Assembly (NCBI RefSeq): GCF_001375515.1
Contig: NZ_CTDX01000014.1
Span: forward strand, 226,001-290,000
DNA from: Bacillus kwashiorkori
Lineage (GTDB): Bacteria > Bacillota > Bacilli > Bacillales > Caldibacillaceae
DNA length: 64,000 bases
Direction of reading: 5' to 3'
This document shows, one piece after another, positions 25,355 through 34,349 of this stretch. The notes beneath the pieces are model-generated. The model did not search any database. It saw only the letters and a list, made by a program, of their open reading frames with translations, and had not been told where the DNA came from. Position 1 is the stretch's first letter. The number at the start of each line of letters is the position of its first letter. The position numbers were made by a program, and so were the translations under genes.

Positions 25355-26314
25355 ATGAAAGAAAAACTTGCTCTTTCTATGGAACAAGTTGCGAAGGGCG
25401 TCAGTACTTCACCTTACCAAAGTAAAATGGAAAATGTAAAAGCTTTTTTAATAGATATGAAATTTCTTGTAAAAGGAAAGGTATTAGTTGCGAATGTGCT
25501 GCCAGTTTTTACTGGTTTTTGGTTGGCGCTATTTTTTTCAGGTAATACCTTTAGCGATAATGTACTATTATTTTTCTTAACAATGATTGGCAGCACTTTA
25601 GTAATTTCAGGTGCTTTAATGCTAAACAATTGGTATGAAGTCGATCTAGATCAAAAGATGGAACGGACACAAAAACGACCGACTGTAACTGGGAGCTTTT
25701 CATTAACGTTTGTATTATGGCTTGGAATTATCACAACCATTATCGGGATTACCGTTATGTTATTTACTACTCTTGAAGCTACTATTTATTCTTTTCTTGG
25801 CTGGTTCGTATATGTCGTACTTTATACGTTTTGGTCAAAAAGAAAATATACTGTTAATACGATAATTGGTAGTGTTTCAGGTGCATTTACTCCATTAATT
25901 GGATGGGCAGCAATAGATTCTGCTTTTCATATCGTTCCTATTGTTTTGTTTTTAATATTGTTTATTTGGCAAGTTCCCCATACTCTAGCAATTGCCATTA
26001 ACCGGTTGGAAGATTACCGTGCGGCTGGAGTACCGATGCTACCAGTGAAAATGGGTATTCCGATAACAAAACGTGTAAATTTCGTCTATGTTTTATGTTT
26101 ACTCCCTTTACCATTTTTATTGCTGACATCTTTAGGACTTATCTTTGTTGTTGTCGCTACTATATTAAATATCGTTTATCTTATTTTAGCTGGTAAAGGA
26201 TTATTTACAAATGATCATATAAAATGGGCGAAAGTAAATTTTGTTTTTTCTCTCAATTATTTGATTCTCTTATCCTTCACAATGATTATTTTAACATCAC
26301 CAATTTTCGGATAA
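25355..26314 (+). CDS. ctaB: Protoheme IX farnesyltransferase (heme O synthase)
   Basis: The 319-residue UbiA-type membrane enzyme attaches a farnesyl group to heme B to make heme O for heme-copper oxidases. The prenyl-diphosphate/Mg motif is NNWYEVDLDQKMERTQKRP near residues 92-110, and a second Asp-rich loop is NRLEDYRAAGVPMLP near residues 212-226. Eight or nine transmembrane helices are visible. AAAGGAG lies upstream of the ATG. It stands alone here, without ctaA or the ctaCDEFG oxidase genes that accompany it in B. subtilis. Confidence 0.95.
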   Translation: MKEKLALSMEQVAKGVSTSPYQSKMENVKAFLIDMKFLVKGKVLVANVLPVFTGFWLALFFSGNTFSDNVLLFFLTMIGSTLVISGALMLNNWYEVDLDQKMERTQKRPTVTGSFSLTFVLWLGIITTIIGITVMLFTTLEATIYSFLGWFVYVVLYTFWSKRKYTVNTIIGSVSGAFTPLIGWAAIDSAFHIVPIVLFLILFIWQVPHTLAIAINRLEDYRAAGVPMLPVKMGIPITKRVNFVYVLCLLPLPFLLLTSLGLIFVVVATILNIVYLILAGKGLFTNDHIKWAKVNFVFSLNYLILLSFTMIILTSPIFG

Positions 26315-26321
26315 TTGAAGA

Positions 26322-26370
26322 CCTGTTCTCTCTACAGCTAGATGCTTAATAAATGAGAACAGGTTTTTTT
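26322..26370 (+). terminator. Terminator of ctaB
   Basis: CCTGTTCTC (26322-26330) pairs with GAGAACAGG (26355-26363), followed by seven T residues. Confidence 0.85.
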
Positions 26371-26518
26371 ATACTTACTTATCATAGGTGGTAGTTTCAC
26401 ATTCTCCTATTGTGAGTATAATTTTTATTACAGCAGTCTCCTCGTTCTATAAGTAGGGAAATGTATTTAAAAATGATAAAGTCGTGCGCAACCTAAGCAT
26501 AGTGCATTTGGCAGGGAT

Positions 26519-27376
26519 TTATATTTTTTCAATAACTTCTGTTAGTTTTTCCACAAAATGGATATTAACTTCCTTTTCCTCCCGCAACGAAGATACGGCA
26601 CTAGCAATTAAGTATTTTCTCGGCTTTTTGGAATAAGAAATCTCGTCATGGATAAAATCCAGTAATTCATTAACTTTATTGGAAACTGGCACGGATTCTT
26701 TTATTTCAGCAATAATACGCATAATTTGCTGTTGATAATTCGGTATATGCAAAGCTCCATCGATTGAGAATAGTTGGAACATTTCTGGCTGAATTAATTG
26801 TACACCGTTTGTGGAAATCTCCCCAATTATTAGTTTTATTCTTTCCACACTATATTTGACGACACGGTGATAATTTGGCTGATAAGTCAAATTGTAGTAT
26901 TTTACTAAATGTTGCAAAATCCCAATGAACATAATGGCGCAATCTAAAAGATAAGGTTTTTTATCTTTTCCAAATAAGTCGATAAATCGTTTATATAACC
27001 AATAAAGATTCGTAATTTGTCGTTTTTTAATAAATTCTTTCAGCTCATTGTCATTGGAAAAATGAACTTCCTCAAATAAGGCATTAATTTTATTTTCCTC
27101 ATTTATTTTCAGCTGTAACTCCAGTTGATTAATAAATATGTCGATGTTACTTGGGTCTCCCTCACTAAGAAGCGCATTTCTTTTTTCTTCCATTTCACTA
27201 AAAAGTGTTTTAAAAAGTTCGATTAATAATTCGGTTTTTGAAGAAAAATAGTTATAAAAAGTTCCTTTAGAGATTCCGCTATAGTCAAGGATATCTTGTA
27301 TAGATGTCGCTTGGAAGCCTTTTTCAATAAATAATTGGTGTGCCATTTTGATTACGTGTTTTTTTCTGTTTATCAT
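26519..27376 (-). CDS. TetR/AcrR-family transcriptional regulator
   Basis: The 285-residue repressor has an N-terminal TetR helix-turn-helix (residues 5-50: ATSIQDILDYSGISKGTFYNYF) and a long, divergent ligand-binding domain; it is longer than the usual 190-220 residues. It is divergent from a DHA2 efflux pump gene, and two copies of the same palindrome flank the promoters between them, so it most likely represses the pump and itself until a drug-like ligand binds. The ATG at 27376 has AGGTG seven bases upstream; a TTG at 27379 is less well placed. Confidence 0.9.
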   Translation of the reverse strand: MINRKKHVIKMAHQLFIEKGFQATSIQDILDYSGISKGTFYNYFSSKTELLIELFKTLFSEMEEKRNALLSEGDPSNIDIFINQLELQLKINEENKINALFEEVHFSNDNELKEFIKKRQITNLYWLYKRFIDLFGKDKKPYLLDCAIMFIGILQHLVKYYNLTYQPNYHRVVKYSVERIKLIIGEISTNGVQLIQPEMFQLFSIDGALHIPNYQQQIMRIIAEIKESVPVSNKVNELLDFIHDEISYSKKPRKYLIASAVSSLREEKEVNIHFVEKLTEVIEKI

Positions 27377-27391
27377 CAATAATCACCTAAA

Positions 27392-27408
27392 TTATACTAT
27401 TAGTATAA
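27392..27408. promoter_or_regulatory. TetR-family operator copy 1
   Basis: TTATACTATTAGTATAA is a perfect palindrome with eight-base arms around a single central T, 16 bases before the regulator's start codon. Its core recurs at 27480-27490. Confidence 0.75.
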
Positions 27409-27477
27409 AATATTTTTTTGTTAATTATATATATAACATGAGTCGTACGCTTACAAAAGTTTTTTCATTGATTAAAT

Positions 27478-27499
27478 TGTACTATTAGTATATTATAAT
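27478..27499 (+). promoter_or_regulatory. TetR-family operator copy 2 overlapping the efflux gene promoter
   Basis: TGTACTATTAGTATA repeats the palindrome at 27392-27408 with one change and directly precedes TATAAT (27494-27499), the likely -10 of the MFS gene. A bound regulator would block this promoter. The -35 is poorly defined. Confidence 0.7.
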
Positions 27500-27548
27500 T
27501 GTTATGCAAAAAAAAGATTTAAACGAATGTTTGTAGAGGGGGAATACG

Positions 27549-29048
27549 ATGGGACAAGTAAAACATCAGCGTCCACCGTATGGTATTATTGCTGTTTTAA
27601 TGATTGGTGCTTTTATTGCCTTTTTAAATAATACATTACTAAATGTTGCCTTACCGTCCATGATGGCTGATTTAAATGTGGGACCAGCTACTATTCAATG
27701 GTTAACAACTGGATTTATGCTAGTAAATGGTATATTAATTCCAACAACTGCCTATTTAATTCAAAAATATTCGGTAAGGCGCCTATTCCTTGTGGCGATG
27801 GGCTTATTTACCATTGGCACAATTGTAGCTGGAACTGCAACCATTTTTCCAATCTTACTGATAGCAAGAATGGTGCAAGCATCTGGTTCAGCGATTATGA
27901 TGCCAGTATTAAATAATGTGATGCTCATAAGTTTTCCAATTGAAAAGCGCGGGGCTGCGATGGGAGTTTTTGGCCTAATTTTAATGTTTGCTCCAGCGAT
28001 AGGACCAACACTATCTGGATGGATTGTCGAACATTATAATTGGCGGGCATTATTCCATTTTGTAACACCAATAGCTGCAACAGTATTTATTATTGGCTTT
28101 TTCTTATTGAAAGATAAAAAAGATAGAGTCGAGATGAAGTTAGACTCGTTTTCTCTGTTACTGTCTAGTGTCGGTTTTGGTGGTTTGCTATTCGGCTTTA
28201 GTAATGCAGGGGAAAACGGCTGGACTAGTGTAATGGTTACTATCCCGCTTGTATTAGGAATTATTAGTATAGTTGTTTTAATACTCCGTCAACTACGTCT
28301 TTTCGAGCCTATGTTAAATTTCCGTGTTTATAAATATCCGATGTTTGCTTTAAGTTCTGCTATTACTATGATTACCAATATGGCAATGTTTTCAGGGATG
28401 TTATTATTGCCGATTTACGTACAGTCATTGAGGGGAATATCTCCAATGGACTCGGGGTTAATGCTTCTTCCTGGTGCATTAGCAAATGCTTTTATGTCCC
28501 CAATTAATGGAAGATTATTTGACAAATATGGTGGTCGAATACTTGCTATTATCGGGTTATCTATCCTTGTTGTTACCACTTATTTCTTTAGCGAATTAAC
28601 TTTCGAAACATCCTACACATCGTTAATGATATTACATGCCATTCGGATGTTCGGTATTTCCATGGTGTTCATGCCTGTTTCTACAAATGGGTTAAATCAA
28701 TTACCGAGAAAAATGTATCCTCATGGTGTTGCTGTAAATAATACATTGAACCAAGTTGCTGGTGCTATAGGTACAGCAGTTATGGTAACCATTATGTCAA
28801 GCCGCCAAGAAGTATATACAGATCGAATGATTGCAGCCGCGGGTGGAACAGTAACAAAAATTGCTGAGCAGCAAATAAAAGCGAAAGCAATGCTAGAAGG
28901 AATCAATGATGCCTTTTATATCGCAACAATTTTTGCAACCATCTCATTAGTACTTTCCTTTTTCATCAAACGCAGTACACCTGCGGATGAGCAACTTAGT
29001 CAAGAACAAGATGCCGAGAAAGTACGTGGAAAATTAGCCGCAGAATAA
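27549..29048 (+). CDS. MFS drug efflux permease, DHA2 (14-helix) family
   Basis: The 499-residue permease has about 14 transmembrane helices. It begins with NNTLLNVALPSMMADLNVGPATIQW, the DHA2 opening motif with the conserved Asn-Val-Ala-Leu-Pro, and carries motif C (GLILMFAPAIGPTLSGWIVE) near residues 140-160. Such pumps expel cationic or hydrophobic drugs by proton antiport. GGGGG precedes the ATG. The divergent TetR-type gene and shared operators support inducible efflux; the substrate cannot be read from sequence. Confidence 0.92.
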   Translation: MGQVKHQRPPYGIIAVLMIGAFIAFLNNTLLNVALPSMMADLNVGPATIQWLTTGFMLVNGILIPTTAYLIQKYSVRRLFLVAMGLFTIGTIVAGTATIFPILLIARMVQASGSAIMMPVLNNVMLISFPIEKRGAAMGVFGLILMFAPAIGPTLSGWIVEHYNWRALFHFVTPIAATVFIIGFFLLKDKKDRVEMKLDSFSLLLSSVGFGGLLFGFSNAGENGWTSVMVTIPLVLGIISIVVLILRQLRLFEPMLNFRVYKYPMFALSSAITMITNMAMFSGMLLLPIYVQSLRGISPMDSGLMLLPGALANAFMSPINGRLFDKYGGRILAIIGLSILVVTTYFFSELTFETSYTSLMILHAIRMFGISMVFMPVSTNGLNQLPRKMYPHGVAVNNTLNQVAGAIGTAVMVTIMSSRQEVYTDRMIAAAGGTVTKIAEQQIKAKAMLEGINDAFYIATIFATISLVLSFFIKRSTPADEQLSQEQDAEKVRGKLAAE

Positions 29049-29190
29049 AACGATCACTACTTTATCCTACTCCCTATTCCGTCTATCGCAACGCTCTTGA
29101 AAAATTATTCTTTTAATTCATCATTAGATGGTCATAATAAAAACGGCAAAAGAATGTTTCAAAAAGTTGTAAACGAAAAAGGAGCGTTGG

Positions 29191-29421
29191 ATGATGGAAA
29201 AAATAATCGATTCCACTGATGAAAATAAAGTGAAAGGTAAAGTGGTGAAAGCGAATATTGGGGATAAAATTCAAATAAAACGTGGTCTTCACAAAGGAAA
29301 AAAAGGTAACGTGATTCAGATTCTTGAAAACTCCGTTATCGTTGAATTAGGCATGAATGCAAAGACAGGGGAGCCTATAAAAACGGTAGTAAATCATAAA
29401 AATTATAAAATCGGGAAATAA
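29191..29421 (+). CDS. DUF2187 (YkvS-like) small KOW-motif protein
   Basis: The 76-residue protein contains a KOW-like segment: GDKIQIKRGLHKGKKGNVIQILENSVIVEL (residues 25-54), as in ribosomal L24 and NusG, suggesting RNA or ribosome contact. Length and sequence agree with the Bacillus YkvS family, whose function is unknown. AAAGGAG precedes a double ATG. It is followed by its own terminator, so it is monocistronic. Confidence 0.8.
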   Translation: MMEKIIDSTDENKVKGKVVKANIGDKIQIKRGLHKGKKGNVIQILENSVIVELGMNAKTGEPIKTVVNHKNYKIGK

Positions 29422-29450
29422 GTGAATAATGAATAGCACTGCATAGAATA

Positions 29451-29487
29451 AAAGGTCATCTCCCACCAATGATGGCCTTTTTTCTTT
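29451..29487 (+). terminator. Rho-independent terminator
   Basis: AAAGGTCATC (29451-29460) pairs with GATGGCCTTT (29471-29480), one G-T pair, followed by more T residues. Confidence 0.85.
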
Positions 29488-29568
29488 TATTAGCTACTAG
29501 TAAAGATATGATAAAATAAAGATAAGCTAGCATTTTTTTCACCAAGAAAAATTTGGAGGTTGAAGTCG

Positions 29569-30477
29569 ATGTTAAAGGTAGGAGTTATCGGGCTTGGTGA
29601 TATTGCTCAAAAAGCATATTTGCCTGTATATAATGGGATGAAAGATGTCGAGTTTCATTTTTATACAAGAAATCAACATAAATTACGATTACTCGGCAAA
29701 CAATTTCGCTATGAAAAACTATACGCAAGTTTGGAGTCGTTAATGGAAAGCGGAATAGCGGCAGCATTTGTTCACAGCTCAACAGATTCTCATGAGGAAA
29801 TTGTAGGAAAGTTATTAGAACATAATATTCATGTGTTTGTCGATAAACCAATTACAGATAATTATGAGTCGACTAAGCGTCTAGTAAAAATGGCTAACGA
29901 AAAGGACTTAATTTTAATGACAGGGTTTAACCGTCGCTATGCTCCAACAATCATGCGCTTGAAAGAAATGGACAGACCTAACTTAATTTTAGTTCAAAAA
30001 AATCGCCATAACCAACCAGGAAAGCCGCGTACGTTTGTCTATGATGATTTTATTCATGTCGTTGATACGATGCGTTACTTATTTCCTTATCCAATTGAAG
30101 ATATCGTCGTAAATGGCAGGAAAATGAAGGATGAACTTTACCATTTAGTCGTACAATTTATCTCACCTGAAGCAACTGCTATCGGTATTATGAATCGGGA
30201 TAACGGTTCACGAGAAGAAATTGCTGAAGTGATGGGGCCGTATGAAAAGCGAACTGTCTATAATGTTTCTGATTTAGTCATTTCTAAGGGCGGAGAGACG
30301 GTAAAGATACATAAAAATGATTGGGAACCAACTTTATTAACTCGTGGTTTTGTGAACATGGTTGTGGACTTTATTCATGCTGTTCATGTGCATTCCACTC
30401 CTAAAATAACAGCTAATGATGCTTTAGTTACCCATAAAATATGCGAGGAAATAATGGGAAAGTTAGAGAAATTATAA
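29569..30477 (+). CDS. Gfo/Idh/MocA-family NAD(P)-dependent oxidoreductase
   Basis: The 302-residue protein starts with a Rossmann motif VGVIGLGDIAQKAYLP and carries the family EKP-like element as VDKPITDNYESTKRL near residues 95-110, where Lys is the expected catalytic residue. The C-terminal alpha/beta domain is shorter than in inositol dehydrogenase, as in MviM/YceM-like members. Substrate unknown, probably a sugar or sugar-like alcohol. The ATG at 29569 follows GGAGG (29555-29559). A DMT permease gene follows 56 bases later and may be cotranscribed. Confidence 0.85.
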   Translation: MLKVGVIGLGDIAQKAYLPVYNGMKDVEFHFYTRNQHKLRLLGKQFRYEKLYASLESLMESGIAAAFVHSSTDSHEEIVGKLLEHNIHVFVDKPITDNYESTKRLVKMANEKDLILMTGFNRRYAPTIMRLKEMDRPNLILVQKNRHNQPGKPRTFVYDDFIHVVDTMRYLFPYPIEDIVVNGRKMKDELYHLVVQFISPEATAIGIMNRDNGSREEIAEVMGPYEKRTVYNVSDLVISKGGETVKIHKNDWEPTLLTRGFVNMVVDFIHAVHVHSTPKITANDALVTHKICEEIMGKLEKL

Positions 30478-30533
30478 GGAAGACTGTAACATATAAGAAA
30501 TTGGGAAAGAAGTTTGTTATTTCGGAGGTTCGA

Positions 30534-31418
30534 ATGTCAAGAATTAAAGGAGAAATTGGCTTATTATTAACTGCAATCATTTGGGGAAGCGGCTTTGTGG
30601 CAAGTGCCATTTCACTAGATAGTTATTCCCCATATCAAATTATGGCCGGCCGTTTTACTATTGGGGCGATAGTTTTAAGTGTTATTTTTGCAAAGAAGTT
30701 CCAGCGATTAACGAAAGCTACTATTTTTAAAGGAATGATTTTAGGGTTTATTTTATTTATCGCCTTTGCATTCCAAACAGTCGGTTTGCAATATACTACT
30801 CCGTCAAAAAATGCTTTCTTAACGGCAGTGAATGTTGTAATTGTTCCTTTTTTAGGTTTTTGCATTTATAAAAAGAGAGTTGACTTATTTGAGACAGCTG
30901 GAGCCGTATTAGCTATTATCGGTGTAGGTTTGTTGTCTTTGCAATTTTCTGGTGTGATAAATATTGGCGATTTTCTTTCACTACTATGTGCTCTTGGCTT
31001 TGCTTTTCATATTGTATTTACCGCTAAATATGTTCAAAAGGCTGATCCTTTTTTATTAACTATCATTCAAATGATTACAGCGGCATTTATAGGTTGGGTG
31101 GTCTTAGTCTTCCGTGGTGAAACAAACATGGTAATAGAAACGAAAGTACTCTGGCCGATCGTTTATTTAGGAATTTTCTCTACATCTATTGCTTTCTTAT
31201 TACAAACAGTTGCCCAAAAATATACTTCGGAAACGAAAGCTGCAATTATTCTTTCAACTGAATCGTTTTGGGGTATGACATTTTCAGTATTATTATTAAA
31301 TGAATTATTAACGACAAGAATGATAGTTGGTGCTGCATTAATTTTAATAGCAGTAATTTTATCCGAAACAAAACTAAACTTCTTAAAAAATAAGCGAGTA
31401 GAAGAGACCATTCAATAG
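30534..31418 (+). CDS. EamA-domain DMT-superfamily permease
   Basis: The 294-residue membrane protein has about ten helices built from two EamA repeats. The first repeat begins GEIGLLLTAIIWGSGFVASAIS (residues 5-26) and the second near residue 145. Members export amino acids, metabolites or drugs; nothing here fixes the substrate. The ATG at 30534 has GGAGG at 30524-30528; a longer frame from 30441 overlaps the preceding gene and lacks a ribosome site. Confidence 0.88.
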   Translation: MSRIKGEIGLLLTAIIWGSGFVASAISLDSYSPYQIMAGRFTIGAIVLSVIFAKKFQRLTKATIFKGMILGFILFIAFAFQTVGLQYTTPSKNAFLTAVNVVIVPFLGFCIYKKRVDLFETAGAVLAIIGVGLLSLQFSGVINIGDFLSLLCALGFAFHIVFTAKYVQKADPFLLTIIQMITAAFIGWVVLVFRGETNMVIETKVLWPIVYLGIFSTSIAFLLQTVAQKYTSETKAAIILSTESFWGMTFSVLLLNELLTTRMIVGAALILIAVILSETKLNFLKNKRVEETIQ

Positions 31419-31459
31419 CGGCAAATACAATGAAAATATATATCATCTTATTGAAAAAT

Positions 31460-31492
31460 GTATCCTAAATGAATTAGGGTACTCTTTTTTTA
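31460..31492 (+). terminator. Rho-independent terminator
   Basis: GTATCCTAA (31460-31468) pairs with TTAGGGTAC (31474-31482), with one G-T pair, followed by a T-rich tract. It ends the oxidoreductase-permease unit. Confidence 0.8.
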
Positions 31493-31561
31493 CAAAAACT
31501 GGAACATTAGTAACCTTTTTACCTAATAGTGATTAAAACAATTCCATTTTCTCACGATTAT

Positions 31562-31579
31562 TTGTTAAATAATTCACAA
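31562..31579. promoter_or_regulatory. Rex-type (or Fnr-type) operator upstream of cydAB
   Basis: TTGTTAAATAATTCACAA differs from the Rex consensus TTGTGAA-N4-TTCACAA at one position. The inner TGTTA-N6-TCACA also fits an Fnr/Crp box with one mismatch. It is 235 bases before cydA, whose B. subtilis counterpart is repressed by Rex. Nothing else was recognised in the 31493-31813 gap. Confidence 0.7.
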
Positions 31580-31813
31580 TAAATTAACAGACAACAGTTG
31601 AATTATGGCTACTAGTCTGTACCGATGCACTAGTTTCCTCAATTTGTCAATTTTACTGCACCAATTATTTATATTCTAATTAAATTGTCAAAAATATTTC
31701 TAATTATTTTTTGAAATTTGTAACAGCTATTCCGTAAAATGAGCAATTTATTATTTACAATAAGGGTGTAGGTATGTATTTGCGCGGAACAAAGATTAGG
31801 AGGGAGTATTGTT

Positions 31814-33205
31814 ATGAGTGAACTTTTATTGGCGCGCATACAATTTGCGTCTACTACCGTGTTCCATTTTATTTTCGTACCACTTTCCATTGGATTAGCA
31901 TTCATCATTGCTATCATGCAAACGCTTTATTTAGTGAAAAACGCAGAAATTTATAAGAAAATGGCAAAGTTTTGGGGAAAGTTGTTTCTTATTAACTTTG
32001 CGGTCGGAGTTGTTACTGGGATTATCCAGGAGTTTCAATTTGGGATGAACTGGTCCAGTTATTCCCGCTTCGTTGGCGACGTGTTCGGAGCACCGCTTGC
32101 AATTGAGGCTTTACTTGCATTTTTCATGGAGTCTACATTTATTGGTTTATGGATTTTCGGTTGGGATAAGTTACCGAAGAAATTACATTTAGCGTGTATT
32201 TGGCTCGTTTCTATCGGAACAACCTTATCGGCCCTTTGGATTATGGCGGCAAACTCCTTTATGCAAAATCCAGTTGGTTTCGTCTTGCAAAATGGCCGAG
32301 CAGAAATGAATGATTTCCTTGCTGTATTAACAAATCCCAAATTGTTAGTTGCATACCCACATGTTATTTTCGGAAGTTTGGCGACAGCCGCATTTTTAGT
32401 AATTGGTGTTTCTGCCTGGAATTTAGTGAAGAAAAGGGATACAGACTTTTTCAGGCGTTCAATGACAATTTCTTTAGTTGTAGGTTTGATCGCTTCTTTA
32501 GGATTATCTTTCTCGGGTCACTCGCAAGCAAAATATTTAATGTCTGCTCAACCGATGAAAATGGCTGCTGCAGAAGGAATTTGGGAAGATACAGGGGACC
32601 CAGCGCCTTGGACGCTTTTTGCCAATATTGATGTAGAAAATAAAGAAAGCACAGCAAGAGTGGAAATTCCATACTTATTAAGCTTTTTATCCTATGGTAA
32701 GTTTTCTGGCAGTGTGGAAGGAATGAATACATTACAGGATAAATTTGTACAACAATTTGGGGAAGGAAATTATATTCCACCAGTAAAAACAACATTTTGG
32801 AGTTTCCGGATTATGGTTGTCACTGGCGGGGTACTAGTTTTATTTAGTTTAATTGGTTTATTTAAAATATGGAGGAAGAAGTTGGAACAAAGCACGAAAT
32901 TTTTAAAATGGTTAGTTCCTCTTATCTTTATTCCTTATTTCGGAAATACCTTTGGTTGGCTGATGTCAGAAATTGGCCGTCAACCATGGGTTGTTAATGG
33001 GTTAATGTTAACGGCTGATGGGGTATCACCAAGTGTATCGGCAGGACAAATTTTATTTTCACTAATTGCCTTTTCACTGATTTATACGCTATTAGCGATT
33101 GCGATGGTGTATTTATTTATTCGTGTAATTAAACAAGGTCCAAATGAAAAACCGTTAGAAGATGTTTCTGCAACAGATCCTTTTAGTACTGGGAGGGTTG
33201 TATGA
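31814..33205 (+). CDS. cydA: Cytochrome bd ubiquinol/menaquinol oxidase subunit I
   Basis: The 463-residue subunit holds the three hemes and the quinol site of cytochrome bd, which reduces oxygen to water at low oxygen tension. It begins LLARIQFASTTVFHFIFVPLSIG, with the heme-ligand His in the first helix, and contains SFSGHSQAKYL near residue 235 and SEIGRQPWVVNGLM near residues 385-398. The Q-loop is short, as in Firmicute CydA. AGGAGGGAG is the ribosome site. cydB starts four bases before its end. Confidence 0.97.
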   Translation: MSELLLARIQFASTTVFHFIFVPLSIGLAFIIAIMQTLYLVKNAEIYKKMAKFWGKLFLINFAVGVVTGIIQEFQFGMNWSSYSRFVGDVFGAPLAIEALLAFFMESTFIGLWIFGWDKLPKKLHLACIWLVSIGTTLSALWIMAANSFMQNPVGFVLQNGRAEMNDFLAVLTNPKLLVAYPHVIFGSLATAAFLVIGVSAWNLVKKRDTDFFRRSMTISLVVGLIASLGLSFSGHSQAKYLMSAQPMKMAAAEGIWEDTGDPAPWTLFANIDVENKESTARVEIPYLLSFLSYGKFSGSVEGMNTLQDKFVQQFGEGNYIPPVKTTFWSFRIMVVTGGVLVLFSLIGLFKIWRKKLEQSTKFLKWLVPLIFIPYFGNTFGWLMSEIGRQPWVVNGLMLTADGVSPSVSAGQILFSLIAFSLIYTLLAIAMVYLFIRVIKQGPNEKPLEDVSATDPFSTGRVV

Positions 33206-34218
33206 TGGAATTAAGTGAATTATGGTTTTTGCTCATTGGCGTATTGTTTGTCGGATTTGTATTTTTGGAAGGCTTTGATTTTGGTGTCGGCATGGGTACT
33301 CGTTTTTTGGCGAGAAATGAACTAGAGCGTCGTGTACTAATTAATACAATTGGACCTTTTTGGGATGCGAATGAGGTTTGGCTGTTAACTGCAGGGGGAG
33401 CAATGTTTGCTGCATTTCCCCATTGGTATGCCACTCTTTTTAGCGGCTATTACTTGCCATTTGTAATTTTATTACTCGCATTAATTGCAAGAGGAGTGTC
33501 TTTTGAGTTTCGCAGTAAGCATACAGCGGAGAAGTGGAGAAAAACTTGGGACTGGGCCATCTTCTTTGGTAGTATTTTACCACCATTTTTACTCGGTGTG
33601 TTATTTTCCAGTTTAATTTATGGTCTTCCAATTGATGGGAATATGGAAATGAATGCAGGGTTTTTTGATATTGTCAATGTTTATACAGTTGCAGGTGGAA
33701 TAGCTTTCGTTTTACTTGCCTACTTACATGGGTTAATGTTTTTAACATTGAAAACAGAGGGAGAAATTCGAGAACGTGCACGACTCGGGGCGATTAAATT
33801 ATATATTGTAACAGGAGCAGTTGTCGTTCTTTTTACCGTATTAACCGCTTTATATACGGACATTTTCACTAATCGTGGTGTGATACTTATCCCGATGTAT
33901 GCCGCAGCAATTGTATTATATTTGTTGTTGCTTCCTTTATTACGTAATAAAAAGGAAGGGTTAAGTTTCACGGTGACAGGGCTCATTTTAGTGTTAGTAA
34001 CATCATCGTTTTTTGTTGCGCTATTCCCGAACGTTATGATTAGCTCATTAGACCCAGCAAATAATATTACCGTCTATCAAGCGGCATCTGGTGATTATTC
34101 ATTGAAGGTAATGACCATTGTGGCAGTCACTTTAGTACCGATTGTGTTGGCTTACACAATCTGGAGCTATTATATTTTCCGTAAGCGGGTGTCACATCAA
34201 GAACATTTGGAATATTAA
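33202..34218 (+). CDS. cydB: Cytochrome bd oxidase subunit II
   Basis: The 338-residue partner of CydA has eight or nine transmembrane helices. The start ELWFLLIGVLFVGFVFLEGFDFGVG and IGPFWDANEVWLLTAGGAMFAAFP near residues 50-73 are family signatures. Its ATG overlaps the cydA stop (ATGATG at 33202), with GGGAGG upstream, so the subunits are translationally coupled. A hairpin follows before the cydDC transporter genes. Confidence 0.97.
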   Translation: MMELSELWFLLIGVLFVGFVFLEGFDFGVGMGTRFLARNELERRVLINTIGPFWDANEVWLLTAGGAMFAAFPHWYATLFSGYYLPFVILLLALIARGVSFEFRSKHTAEKWRKTWDWAIFFGSILPPFLLGVLFSSLIYGLPIDGNMEMNAGFFDIVNVYTVAGGIAFVLLAYLHGLMFLTLKTEGEIRERARLGAIKLYIVTGAVVVLFTVLTALYTDIFTNRGVILIPMYAAAIVLYLLLLPLLRNKKEGLSFTVTGLILVLVTSSFFVALFPNVMISSLDPANNITVYQAASGDYSLKVMTIVAVTLVPIVLAYTIWSYYIFRKRVSHQEHLEY

Positions 34219-34259
34219 TGTTGCTGAAAAATGAATGTATGACAACTAAGTATTTCGGT

Positions 34260-34305
34260 GATGAAGGACATATTTTTTGGGATTCCAATGTAGATGTCCT
34301 TCATC
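34260..34305. terminator. 12-bp hairpin between cydB and cydD
   Basis: GATGAAGGACAT (34260-34271) and ATGTCCTTCATC (34294-34305) pair perfectly. There is no T-run, so it may attenuate or process the transcript rather than end it. Confidence 0.5.
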
Positions 34306-34349
34306 ATTAATTTATGGAAATGAAAAAGCATGGTTAAAGGGAGAACCGA

